A stretch of DNA of 39,250 bases, taken from positions 1 through 39,250 of the forward strand of contig NZ_BBKT01000025.1 of NCBI RefSeq assembly GCF_000747665.1, in the 5' to 3' direction. The notes below the pieces were generated by a model. That model had not been told where the DNA came from and made no database searches. It saw nothing but the letters and a program-made list of their open reading frames with translations. Shown here piece by piece: positions 15,422 to 23,927 of this stretch. The DNA is from Thermoanaerobacterium saccharolyticum (GTDB lineage Bacteria > Bacillota > Thermoanaerobacteria > Thermoanaerobacterales > Thermoanaerobacteraceae). The position numbers were made by a program, and so were the translations under genes. Position 1 is the stretch's first letter. Each line of letters begins with the position of its first letter.

Positions 15422-16522
15422 CTATTTATTCAAATCATCCTTCAATTGTTTTAATACGCCGTCATTTAAATTTGACATAATATTTACAGTTGTCTTATCT
15501 TTATGATATTCTTGTATAAATATAAATTTTGTAAAATCCTCGTTGTAGTAGTCAAGCTCAATAGCATTTTCATTTTTATATTTCCGTACCTCAAATAGCT
15601 TAAAACCTTTAGGAATCTTATCTGGTACAATTATATCAAAATTTACAGCTTTCTGAGCATCACTAATTGAACGAAAAATATCAAAATCACTTAGTCTATC
15701 AATTACAGGAACGTTTGAAGGAAAATTAGGTTTTAAACTTTCCTTGTCAACGCCAGAAGTAAAGTCTGTCTTATACATTATTACAGTTTTAATGTTGTTA
15801 TGGACAGTTTCTTGTTTTAAAATGAAATTTGTCTCTTTATCTATCCAATAAGTGTCTATCCAGCTATCATCCTTAGAATTACCTGATGTTACTTCAATTA
15901 CATTGGTATCAATTCCACCTATTTTTTCGCTGCCTACCAGTTTATAACTATCATTTTTTGCTATATCATCTATTTTTGATTTAAGGGCTAAGAAAGGTGA
16001 GCCAGATGGATCTGAAGGAATTATTTCAATGCGATTTAAGTCTTTGTAATAATTCCATGACTTGTCACCATTTACAATTCTTATAAAATCATGTGTTTCA
16101 TATCTATAGTTTAATGGACCAGCATATATTTCTTTCCAGGAATTATTAGATAAAACCACATTTGTCTTCATGTTTGTTGATATTTCTTTGCCCTCAATTA
16201 CAATAGTTTTGACATTGTCATAAGCTTTTTGCATTGCATAAACAATATTATATGATGGACTTAAAGTAACCTTAGGAACTATTCCATTTTCCCTATTTGA
16301 TCCCCAAAAATGTATATTAATAAATATTATTGACAAAGACATTAAAATAGCTGCTGCTATGAATGATGTCAATAAATAATTCCATACTGACCTTTTTTGA
16401 TGCTCTACGCTTGTATTTTCTGTATTTTCGTTTAAAGGTGCCTTCAATACCTTTTCTAATACATCTGGCGTATGCTCATTAGCATACTTGCGACACTCCT
16501 TATAAAAGTAATGCAACTTCAT
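15422..16522 (-). CDS. Membrane-spanning anti-sigma factor with RseB/LolA-like and DUF4367-like ectodomain
   Basis: This 366-residue protein has a short cytoplasmic N-terminus (residues 1-45), one membrane helix (YLLTSFIAAAILMSLSIIFI, about 49-68) and a large outer domain. The outer part begins with SYNIVYAMQKAYDNVKTIVIEGKE, typical of LolA/RseB-like sensors. It ends with FDIIVPDKIPKGFKLFEVRKY, the DUF4367-type pattern. It follows the ECF sigma gene by four bases, so the pair is translationally coupled. The usual role of such a protein is to hold the sigma factor at the membrane until an envelope signal arrives. The N-terminus lacks an obvious HxxxCxxC zinc motif. Confidence 0.75.
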   Translation of the reverse strand: MKLHYFYKECRKYANEHTPDVLEKVLKAPLNENTENTSVEHQKRSVWNYLLTSFIAAAILMSLSIIFINIHFWGSNRENGIVPKVTLSPSYNIVYAMQKAYDNVKTIVIEGKEISTNMKTNVVLSNNSWKEIYAGPLNYRYETHDFIRIVNGDKSWNYYKDLNRIEIIPSDPSGSPFLALKSKIDDIAKNDSYKLVGSEKIGGIDTNVIEVTSGNSKDDSWIDTYWIDKETNFILKQETVHNNIKTVIMYKTDFTSGVDKESLKPNFPSNVPVIDRLSDFDIFRSISDAQKAVNFDIIVPDKIPKGFKLFEVRKYKNENAIELDYYNEDFTKFIFIQEYHKDKTTVNIMSNLNDGVLKQLKDDLNK

Positions 16523-16526
16523 AATA

Positions 16527-17036
16527 TCATCTCCTAATATTTTTTAATAATTTACGAAGTTTTTTCTTGATTATGGAATATTTCCACCGTACAGTACCTT
16601 GTGGAATATTCAAAATCTCACTGATTTCTTTATGCGTATAACATCCAAAAACATGTAGCGAAAATATTTCTCTCTCATCATTACTGAGATAATTCAGCAC
16701 ATCATTTATCATTATAGAATCCGTCACAAACTCATCAACATTTACAGCTTCTTCAACATTAGCATTTATTTCTTCATAATTTAATAATTCAAACTTTCTA
16801 TCCCGCAAACAATTTAAAGCAAGATTCCGAGCAATTTTCATTATCCATGTTCGTAAATTATTAATAGAGCCATATTTATAGATGTTTGTTCTCACTCTTA
16901 TGAATGTTTCTTGCATGATGTCTTCTGAAAGTCCAGCATCTTTCAGGATAGATAAAAGATAAAAATACACAGGTGTTTTGTACTTCATATATATTTTTAT
17001 AAATTCATCGTCATTTTTTTGTTTTTCGTCATGCAA
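16527..17036 (-). CDS. ECF-type RNA polymerase sigma factor
   Basis: The 169-residue length is normal for the family. Region 2 (residues 12-80) shows YLLSILKDAGLSEDIMQETFIRV and WIMKIARNLALNCLRD. Region 4 (about 115-165) shows LSNDEREIFSLHVFGCYTHKEISEILNIPQGTVRWKYS, the -35-binding helix-turn-helix. RBS GGAGGG precedes ATG 17036. The anti-sigma gene follows directly. Its regulon is not known. The six lipoprotein genes next door, with their shared leader around a TATAAT box, are obvious candidates, but their promoters do not show a classic ECF AAC/CGT pair. Confidence 0.9.
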   Translation of the reverse strand: MHDEKQKNDDEFIKIYMKYKTPVYFYLLSILKDAGLSEDIMQETFIRVRTNIYKYGSINNLRTWIMKIARNLALNCLRDRKFELLNYEEINANVEEAVNVDEFVTDSIMINDVLNYLSNDEREIFSLHVFGCYTHKEISEILNIPQGTVRWKYSIIKKKLRKLLKNIRR

Positions 17037-17191
17037 TTTTTTCCCTCCTCAATCTAAACTAACACAATCTATAGACACTTCGTCAATTCATTTTGTTGGC
17101 AAAAAGTTATATTTTAATTATAAATTCTAGAGGAATTTTTCATACTTTGTTTATACACTAAATATGTTAAAATACTTATGAGGTGTTTTAA

Positions 17192-18085
17192 ATGGTATCG
17201 GAAGTATGCAATATATGTCCGAGAAATTGCAATGTTGATCGCAGTACAAAAGTAGGCTTTTGCGGCATGTCAAGTGAAATACATGTGGCAAAAGCATATC
17301 TTCATGAATGGGAAGAGCCTTGCATAAGCGGCAGCAGAGGGTCTGGAACAGTATTTTTCACAGGATGCAATTTAAGATGTGTATTTTGCCAAAACTACAA
17401 AATCAGCCAAGAAAATTTTGGAGTAAGTGTTTCACCAGAAAAACTGGCAGATATTTTTATGAATTTAGAAAAAACAGGTGCTCATAATATCAATCTCGTA
17501 ACACCTACAATATTTGTTCCAAAAATAAAAGAAGCTATAATCATAGCGAGAAATAATGGGCTTAGCATACCTATCGTTTACAACTCAAATGCTTACGAGA
17601 GTGTAGAATCTCTAAGATCTTTAGAAGGGCTCATAGATATATACTTGCCTGATCTAAAATATTACAGTGATGAAGTGGCTGTAAAATACTCTAATGCACC
17701 ACATTATTTTGAGTACGCCACAAAGGCGATTTTAGAAATGTATCGTCAAGTAGGTGACCCTGTCTTTGACAGTGACGGCATAATGAAAAGGGGAATAATT
17801 ATACGCCATTTGATATTGCCAGGGAAATTAGATGAGACAAAAAGGATACTGAAGTGGATAAAGGATAATCTGTCTAACGAAGTGTATGTAAGCCTTATGG
17901 GACAATATACACCATTTTACAATGCAAATAAATACCAAGAGTTAAATAGAAGAATAAGCAACAGAGAATATGAAGAAGCGATAGAATATTTCTTTGAAAT
18001 AGGTTTGGAAAACGGATTTGTCCAAGATGATGAAAGTGCATCAGAAAGCTTTATTCCCGATTTTGACTTAGAAGGCATTCTTTAA
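17192..18085 (+). CDS. PflA-like radical SAM protein (COG1313 type)
   Basis: This 297-residue protein opens with the cysteine cluster CNICPRNCNVDR ... GFCG, then the radical SAM motif CNLRCVFC at about residue 62-69 (CX3CX2C). Segments such as FTGCNLRCVFCQNYKIS and LPDLKYYSDE are characteristic of the putative pyruvate formate-lyase activating enzyme homologues. No glycyl-radical enzyme is nearby, so the partner is unknown. RBS GAGGTG lies before ATG 17192, and an extended -10 (TGTTAAAAT, 17166-17173) is a possible promoter element. Its 3' end overlaps the convergent pseudouridine synthase by 18 bp. Confidence 0.85.
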   Translation: MVSEVCNICPRNCNVDRSTKVGFCGMSSEIHVAKAYLHEWEEPCISGSRGSGTVFFTGCNLRCVFCQNYKISQENFGVSVSPEKLADIFMNLEKTGAHNINLVTPTIFVPKIKEAIIIARNNGLSIPIVYNSNAYESVESLRSLEGLIDIYLPDLKYYSDEVAVKYSNAPHYFEYATKAILEMYRQVGDPVFDSDGIMKRGIIIRHLILPGKLDETKRILKWIKDNLSNEVYVSLMGQYTPFYNANKYQELNRRISNREYEEAIEYFFEIGLENGFVQDDESASESFIPDFDLEGIL

Positions 18086-18928
18086 AACAGCCTTCATGTC
18101 ATCTGGAATTGGCGAATAGAGAGAGATGCACTTTCCAATAAAAGGCTGCTTAAATGTGAGTCTATAAGCGTGGAGTGCCTGCCTTTTTATATAAGATGTA
18201 TCCGAGCCATATAGCGTATCACCAATTATAGGATGCCCTATATGGCTTAAGTGAACTCTTATCTGATGCGTCCTGCCTGTTTTTAATTCTAACTTTACAA
18301 GGCTTAACCTTTCTCCTCTCTTTAGTAAACGAAAATGTGTCACTGCCGTATCTCCTTCATCGTCTACCATTCGCTCAATGGTGCTGCCTGGTTTTCTTTT
18401 TATAGGCAAATCTATCGTTCCTCTGTCTTCTAAATCTCCTTGTACTATTGCAATGTACAATTTTTTCATAGGGCAAACAATCTGAAGATAATTTTGCATA
18501 AAAGGATTTTTAGCAAAAATGATTAAGCCAGATGTATCTCTGTCAAGCCTATTGACAGGCCTTATTGGTGCATTAATATTATTTCTTTCGTAATACCAAG
18601 CAACACCATTTGCCAGTGTGCCATCAGGATGCCCGGCTGTAGGATGGACAACGACACCGGCATCTTTATTGACAACCAAAATGTCATCATCCTCATAGCA
18701 TATATGTAAATCCATTTTTTCGGGACTTACTGATGTGTTTTCGTCATCCAAAAAAAGCTCTACAACATCTCCTTCAAATACGATTCTATTAACTATAGAA
18801 GCTTCTCCATTTACAAGCATTTTCCCGCGATTTTTGTACTTTCTTATTAAAGTTGGAGAAAAACCTTTATTTAGTAAAAACTCCTTCAATGTCAAATTAT
18901 CATCTTGTTTATTAACGACTATTTTCAT
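18068..18928 (-). CDS. RluA-family pseudouridine synthase
   Basis: The 286-residue protein has an N-terminal S4 RNA-binding domain (residues 10-60, LKEFLLNKGFSPTLIRKYKNRG). The catalytic domain carries the signature RLDRDTSGLIIFAKN, whose Asp is the nucleophile, plus HPTAGH and GRTHQIRVHLSHIGHPIIGDTLYG, all typical of RluA/RluD/YlyB enzymes. It isomerises specific uridines in 23S rRNA or tRNA. The exact site cannot be told from sequence. It lies 18 bp downstream of the YgiT-type gene, in one transcription unit, and its stop overlaps the convergent radical SAM gene. Confidence 0.92.
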   Translation of the reverse strand: MKIVVNKQDDNLTLKEFLLNKGFSPTLIRKYKNRGKMLVNGEASIVNRIVFEGDVVELFLDDENTSVSPEKMDLHICYEDDDILVVNKDAGVVVHPTAGHPDGTLANGVAWYYERNNINAPIRPVNRLDRDTSGLIIFAKNPFMQNYLQIVCPMKKLYIAIVQGDLEDRGTIDLPIKRKPGSTIERMVDDEGDTAVTHFRLLKRGERLSLVKLELKTGRTHQIRVHLSHIGHPIIGDTLYGSDTSYIKRQALHAYRLTFKQPFIGKCISLYSPIPDDMKAVLKNAF

Positions 18929-18946
18929 TCGCTTGCACCTTATAGA

Positions 18947-19153
18947 TTACGCTTTAATCAATCCAAAAAGAGATTTTCTTTCTTCTTTTTTCAATATTTT
19001 ATCCAATACTTCTGTGTCGTAATATTTAGCACCACATTTCTGACAAACATATGTTGGAACATCTTTGTAAACTATAACCTTTTTCCCCTTTATTAACTCA
19101 TAATCTGCCATCTCTATCTTTACATCTCCCCCACAGAAGCATCGACTAAGCAT
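18947..19153 (-). CDS. YgiT-type zinc-finger protein
   Basis: This 68-residue protein has CFCGG at the N-terminus and CQKCGAKYYDTEVLDKIL, the two cysteine pairs and following helix of the YgiT/MqsA N-terminal zinc-binding domain. It lacks the C-terminal HTH of full MqsA antitoxins, and there is no MqsR-like toxin beside it, so an antitoxin role is not supported. RBS AGGAGGTC precedes the ATG. It is probably cotranscribed with the pseudouridine synthase. Confidence 0.75.
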   Translation of the reverse strand: MLSRCFCGGDVKIEMADYELIKGKKVIVYKDVPTYVCQKCGAKYYDTEVLDKILKKEERKSLFGLIKA

Positions 19154-19348
19154 TATTGACCTCCTTACATTGCTAAGTTAAACGTTCATACATTATATCG
19201 AAAATATGACAAAAAATTTTAATATTAGACATAAACATTATATCATTATTTGTAGAAACAAGGAATATTTTATACCGTAACAAAAATATTTTTTTATCAT
19301 AATATGTTATTGTATCTATTCCCATTTATATAAAAAGGGGGTATTGTA

Positions 19349-19480
19349 ATGTCTGGAACTGACTGCAAGAAGAAACCAAAAGAGGACTATTACTGGGTAT
19401 GGATAGTTTTGATAATTGTCATAATACTACTTTTAGTGCCAGGTGTATTTGTACTCGATAAGCAAGAGCCTACAGTATAA
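19349..19480 (+). CDS. Small single-span membrane protein of 43 residues
   Basis: ATG 19349 follows AAAGGGGG. The peptide reads MSGTDCKKKPKEDYYWVW, then a continuous hydrophobic helix (IVLIIVIILLLVPGVFVL) and a short polar tail. The charged N-terminus and single span are typical of small Firmicute membrane peptides, some of them sporulation-related. A specific role cannot be assigned. It is followed five bases later by a strong terminator, which supports a real monocistronic gene. Confidence 0.7.
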   Translation: MSGTDCKKKPKEDYYWVWIVLIIVIILLLVPGVFVLDKQEPTV

Positions 19481-19484
19481 TATT

Positions 19485-19516
19485 AAAAAGGCGTGGCTTT
19501 CGGCCAACGCCTTTTT
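19485..19516. terminator. Bidirectional terminator
   Basis: The stem is AAAAAGGCGT...ACGCCTTTTT with an inner GG/CC. It serves the small membrane protein gene on the left and the convergent aminopeptidase gene on the right. Confidence 0.85.
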
Positions 19517-19521
19517 AAATA

Positions 19522-20637
19522 TCATCGCAAAACACTTTTAATGAAATGTCCATCTTTATAGAAAAGTTCACCATCAGCGTATATTTCTCCACCTTGTCTC
19601 ATGTCGCAAAGCATATCCCAATGAATGGCAGAACGATTTTTACCGCCCGCTTCAGGCATGGAATCACCCAACGCCATATGTACTGTGCCACCTATTTTCT
19701 CATCGAAAAGCATATTTCTCGTAAATTTTTGTATGCCATAATTTGTGCCTATGGCTACTTCTCCAAAGTGTTTGGCACCTTCATCTGTGTCCATCAAAGC
19801 CTGCAGCAAATCCTCGCCTTTTTCAGCAGTAGCTTTAACGACAAGCCCATCTTCTACTTCCAAGTATATGCCTTCTATGCTTTTCCCCATGTATATTCCT
19901 GGGAAGCTAAAAGTGATATGACCATTGATTTTGTTTTCAACAGGTGATGTAAAAATCTCTCCATCTGGAAAGTTTTCCGTACCGCTGCAGTTTATCCACT
20001 TCCTGCCTGATGTATTGACGTATATGTCAGTTCCCTCTGATACGATGTGCAATTCTGACTTTTTGTCGAGATAATCAACCCATATATCTTGCTCCATGCG
20101 TATCTTTTGCCACAATGATATAGGGTCATCGCTGTCTAATAACCCTGCACCATAGACAAAGTCCTCGTATTCACTTAGGCTCATTTCAGCTTCTTGTGCA
20201 TCTGCCTGTGTTGGGTATTGGGTACCACACCACCTTAAGGAACCATTGCCCATTCTTTCAGAGTAGACTTTCCTCCATGAAGACGCTCCTTTTGCCGCCA
20301 ATTTAAGTTTTGCAGAATCTACATTCGAATTGGCTTTTGTATTTTTGTTAGCCCACGCAGTAAGCCATACGTCCGCTTTTTCAAGAGCAATTCTTTGAAT
20401 ATACTTTTCCATGAGAAGTTGTTCATCAGTAGAGTTTTTCAAGATAATCTCTGACACATCAGGAATGTCAACCAGTGTCTCAACATGGGCCCCTGCCTTC
20501 ACTGCCTCCCTAACTACTTCGCTTATCCACGGTATAGCAATATCCCCTGCTTGAACCAATACAAAATCTCCTCTTTTAACTTTTGTAGAGTAATTTACCA
20601 AAAGATTTGCAAGCTTTTTTAACCTTGGGTCTGTCAT
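19522..20637 (-). CDS. M29-family aminopeptidase
   Basis: This 371-residue protein matches the thermophilic aminopeptidase T/AmpS family (M29) over its whole length. The metal-binding residues are visible in NFPDGEIFTSP (Glu), HFGEVAIGTN (Glu), GGTVHMALGDS (His) and SAIHWDML (His and Asp). It removes N-terminal residues from peptides in the cytoplasm with a two-metal centre. ATG 20637 has AAGGGGGTGGG upstream. It follows addA by 65 bp on the same strand and may be the last gene of the addB-addA unit. It ends at a bidirectional terminator. Confidence 0.92.
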   Translation of the reverse strand: MTDPRLKKLANLLVNYSTKVKRGDFVLVQAGDIAIPWISEVVREAVKAGAHVETLVDIPDVSEIILKNSTDEQLLMEKYIQRIALEKADVWLTAWANKNTKANSNVDSAKLKLAAKGASSWRKVYSERMGNGSLRWCGTQYPTQADAQEAEMSLSEYEDFVYGAGLLDSDDPISLWQKIRMEQDIWVDYLDKKSELHIVSEGTDIYVNTSGRKWINCSGTENFPDGEIFTSPVENKINGHITFSFPGIYMGKSIEGIYLEVEDGLVVKATAEKGEDLLQALMDTDEGAKHFGEVAIGTNYGIQKFTRNMLFDEKIGGTVHMALGDSMPEAGGKNRSAIHWDMLCDMRQGGEIYADGELFYKDGHFIKSVLR

Positions 20638-20702
20638 TTACCCACCCCCTTAAAATTAATTACTTAACCATATTATTACATATTGCAAACAAAAATCCAA
20701 TA

Positions 20703-23700
20703 CTATTTGCAAATTTTGTTGTAACGACAAATACTACAGTATTCACTTTTCCGACTGACATATTCTTCAATCCCTTTTACCCCTAATAAAAATGGTACAG
20801 CATCAAGTATTTTATCTAATGTCTCAATGACGCAAAAATCAGAAATGTCAACTTCAGCGTATTTACCTACATCTAAAAGGTACAAAAAAGCGCCTTTCAA
20901 AGTTGGAGAAAAACCACCGATGTTCTTTAAACGCCGTAAAACATACGAATAAACATGAATTTGGGGCGTATAATGTTTTACTATTTTTTTTATGTTATCA
21001 TCACTATATATTTTATTTGTCTTATAGTCAAAAATGTACGCTTCAATATTTCCATCATTTTCGTATATGTCAATTCTGTCAATTACGCCGTTTAAATTTA
21101 TGTTGTCATTTATGGGCACTCTAAATCTATATTCATTAAATCTTTTTATCAATCTGCCATTTATCTTCTTTCTATGTTCATCTCTCAGCATGTAGTAGTT
21201 GTCAATATACTTCTTGATGCTATCATCAATATAATCAAATTCATCAATATAATCATTATCGTCTAAATTTTCAAGTATCTTATGAACAATTGTCCCTCTA
21301 TCTAAAGCACTTATTTTATCCTCGTCTTTCAAGTAAACATCCTCACCGTTTAACCATGATATATCATACTCGTCATTAAGCGACGCAATACATTTATAAT
21401 AGTAAAGCATTGGACACATCAGATAATCAATATATGCAGTTACAGAAACGTTGCCTTTAATGCTAAGAGGTATTTTGTCTATCAATTCATCAAATAATTT
21501 TGTTTTGTTTACATCTTCATTCAATTCTTTCACATCATAAGGCTTGTTTTTTGCATATGATAGCAAACAACTGCCATCAATGTAGTCTATATTTGAACGC
21601 CCATCTTTAATTGCAAACATCAACTGTTTCATAAATGAATTAAGTTTGCTGTCTTCGTCAATATCGTCTATATTGTCTTTCTCTTGTCCTATAAATGCCA
21701 AAAATCTCTTTGCCCTTGTAGAAGCCACATAAAAAAGCCTCCTGCTCTCCATATTTTCCCTTTCAAGATACTTGTCATATTCCTCTTTATATAAACTGTT
21801 TGCCGATTTATCTAAATCTCCATCACCATTGACGCCTATACCAAAAATGTAGCCTTCTTCGTTTAACATAAATAAAGGAGTTTTTCGCACCGATATACCA
21901 TCAGTAGCTTTATCCATGTCAGGTATTATTACAGCATCAAATTCGAGCCCTTTTGATGAATGAATAGTCATAATCTTAACGGCATTACTTTCTTCAGTAT
22001 CCAAAAAAGCTTCAGAATCAAGCCCTGATGACTCTTTCAAAGCGTCTAAATACTCAATCAAATCTTTTGGATGGAGTATGCCTCTCTTCGCAAAATCTTT
22101 GATTATACTCTCCAATTTCTCAACATTTCTGAATTTTTGATATCCATTTGGCAAAGAAATCAAAAGTTTTTTATACTCAGTGATTTTTAAAATCATCTTG
22201 AATATTTCGTATGGGCTGTATACGCCCCTCATCTTCGAAATTTTATCCAAAATGTCGTAGGCCCTTTTTATGACCCATTTATCATCACCAAACTTCGAAG
22301 AAAATTTTTTTAGGGCTTCCAGTGGATCATCTATGCATTCACCATTGTATATATTCATGAAAGCAAATAAATCATCATCGCTAAATCCAAAAATAGGCGA
22401 TCTTAAAGCTGTAAGAAGCACAATTTCATCCGATATGTCAAAAGCCAATTTGTAAACCGAAATGATGTCAAGTATCTCCCTCTTATCCCAAAATCCAATC
22501 CCACCTATGATGCAATACGGTATACCGCAATTCATAAGTGCATTCTCAATGCTTTGTAGACTTGACCGGCTTCTTAAAAGTACAGCAATATCCTTGTAAT
22601 CAAATCCTTCATCTACAAGTTTTAAAATCTTGCCTGCTACAATCCTGCCTTGAAAATCCTTTCTTGAATTAGCCAAAGTCCCGTCTTCCATCAGCTGATC
22701 ATTCAGCTTTTCTTTATTGTCATCGTCTTTCAAAAGTTGTTTTATCTTTTTATACCTTTCATCCTTTCCATTAACTATATCATCTTTCTTATAGGTTATA
22801 AGCTCTACTTTAGGACCATCCTCGGCAAAACTTTGATACTTCAATTCTTCGTATGGCTCAATCAAATTTTTAAAGACGGCATTAACTGTTGATATGATGT
22901 TTTTTGTACTTCGGTAGCAATTGTTTAAATTAAGCACTTTTCCATCTGCTTCTATCTTTCTGCAAAACTCATCGAATATCCTAAAATCCGTTCCCCTAAA
23001 ACCGTATATGGACTGTTTGATGTCACCTACAATAAACAATTTGCCATCTGGAATCTTCCCATCTTTTTCAGATAGCTTTAAAATAATCTCTTTTTGGAGG
23101 CGATTCGTGTCTTGAAACTCATCTACGAGAATGTATTTGTACCTTTCAAAATAATCATTCCTTATGCTATCATTAGAAAGAAGTTTTAGCGCAATTATTT
23201 CTAAGTCGTTAAAGTCAAGCAAATTCTTGCTTGATTTGAATTCACTATAATTATCATCTACTTTCTTTAAGGCGATAAGCGCCAAATTTTCCATAGATTT
23301 TGTTGGTTCATCGCTGTTATAAGACAATTTTATATCTCCAACTGCCAGTCCAGCCTCTTTTAATCGTGAATATAAGCTAATTATTTCAGATTGAAACTTT
23401 CTTCCTGTAAATATCTTAGAAGGATATTTTTTTAATACAGTCTCTAATAGATATTTGTTGTTTACATCATTTATCACTTCATCTGTCACAATTTCTGCTA
23501 TCTTGGCAACTGACGTATTAGCTTCTGCTTCATCCATAATCGTAAACATTGGATCAACCGAAGCTCTGTCAAAATTCTCTCTTATTATTCTTTCGCAAAA
23601 CCCGTGAATTGTATCAATATTGGCAAATATCAGTGAATCTCTAAACGTCGTCCATTTTTTATTATCCTTATCTAATTTGCACAGTGATTCTATTTCTTTT

Positions 23701-23927
23701 CTTATCCTTTCTTTCATTTCGGCAGCAGCTTTTCGAGTAAAAGTTATTGCAACAACATTGTCAATCTTGATATCAACCACATCATTCAAAAGCTTTATGT
23801 ACCTTTTTGTCAATACTCTCGTTTTGCCAGAACCAGCGCCAGCCCTAAGTGCTACGTTTTTGCTTATATCAAGAGCTTTTAATTGTTCTTCGCTTAGATC
23901 TTCTTCAATCAACATGCTGCACACCAT
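20703..23927 (-). CDS. addA: AddA-type helicase-nuclease subunit A
   Basis: The 1074-residue protein has UvrD/Rep helicase motifs: Walker A AGAGSGKT (29-36), LVDEFQDTN (about 269), VGDIKQSIYGFRG (about 299) and TIHSSKGLEFD (about 657). A C-terminal PD-(D/E)xK nuclease follows, with FDYKTNK at about 968. With AddB it resects double-strand breaks for RecA. The start chosen, ATG 23927, has AGGGGTG upstream and lies inside the addB 3' end (23-bp overlap, translational coupling); ATG 23915 is an alternative. It is shorter than B. subtilis AddA. Its last residues hold CSICRYNKIC (C-x2-C-x5-C), with LMCPMLYYYKC further up. This is an Fe-S-type arrangement normally described for AddB. Confidence 0.9.
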   Translation of the reverse strand: MVCSMLIEEDLSEEQLKALDISKNVALRAGAGSGKTRVLTKRYIKLLNDVVDIKIDNVVAITFTRKAAAEMKERIRKEIESLCKLDKDNKKWTTFRDSLIFANIDTIHGFCERIIRENFDRASVDPMFTIMDEAEANTSVAKIAEIVTDEVINDVNNKYLLETVLKKYPSKIFTGRKFQSEIISLYSRLKEAGLAVGDIKLSYNSDEPTKSMENLALIALKKVDDNYSEFKSSKNLLDFNDLEIIALKLLSNDSIRNDYFERYKYILVDEFQDTNRLQKEIILKLSEKDGKIPDGKLFIVGDIKQSIYGFRGTDFRIFDEFCRKIEADGKVLNLNNCYRSTKNIISTVNAVFKNLIEPYEELKYQSFAEDGPKVELITYKKDDIVNGKDERYKKIKQLLKDDDNKEKLNDQLMEDGTLANSRKDFQGRIVAGKILKLVDEGFDYKDIAVLLRSRSSLQSIENALMNCGIPYCIIGGIGFWDKREILDIISVYKLAFDISDEIVLLTALRSPIFGFSDDDLFAFMNIYNGECIDDPLEALKKFSSKFGDDKWVIKRAYDILDKISKMRGVYSPYEIFKMILKITEYKKLLISLPNGYQKFRNVEKLESIIKDFAKRGILHPKDLIEYLDALKESSGLDSEAFLDTEESNAVKIMTIHSSKGLEFDAVIIPDMDKATDGISVRKTPLFMLNEEGYIFGIGVNGDGDLDKSANSLYKEEYDKYLERENMESRRLFYVASTRAKRFLAFIGQEKDNIDDIDEDSKLNSFMKQLMFAIKDGRSNIDYIDGSCLLSYAKNKPYDVKELNEDVNKTKLFDELIDKIPLSIKGNVSVTAYIDYLMCPMLYYYKCIASLNDEYDISWLNGEDVYLKDEDKISALDRGTIVHKILENLDDNDYIDEFDYIDDSIKKYIDNYYMLRDEHRKKINGRLIKRFNEYRFRVPINDNINLNGVIDRIDIYENDGNIEAYIFDYKTNKIYSDDNIKKIVKHYTPQIHVYSYVLRRLKNIGGFSPTLKGAFLYLLDVGKYAEVDISDFCVIETLDKILDAVPFLLGVKGIEEYVSRKSEYCSICRYNKICK

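Noticed and set aside
18947-19153. YgiT-type protein as an antitoxin of a toxin-antitoxin pair
   Set aside because: No toxin-like partner beside it and no HTH domain; its neighbour is an rRNA/tRNA pseudouridine synthase.
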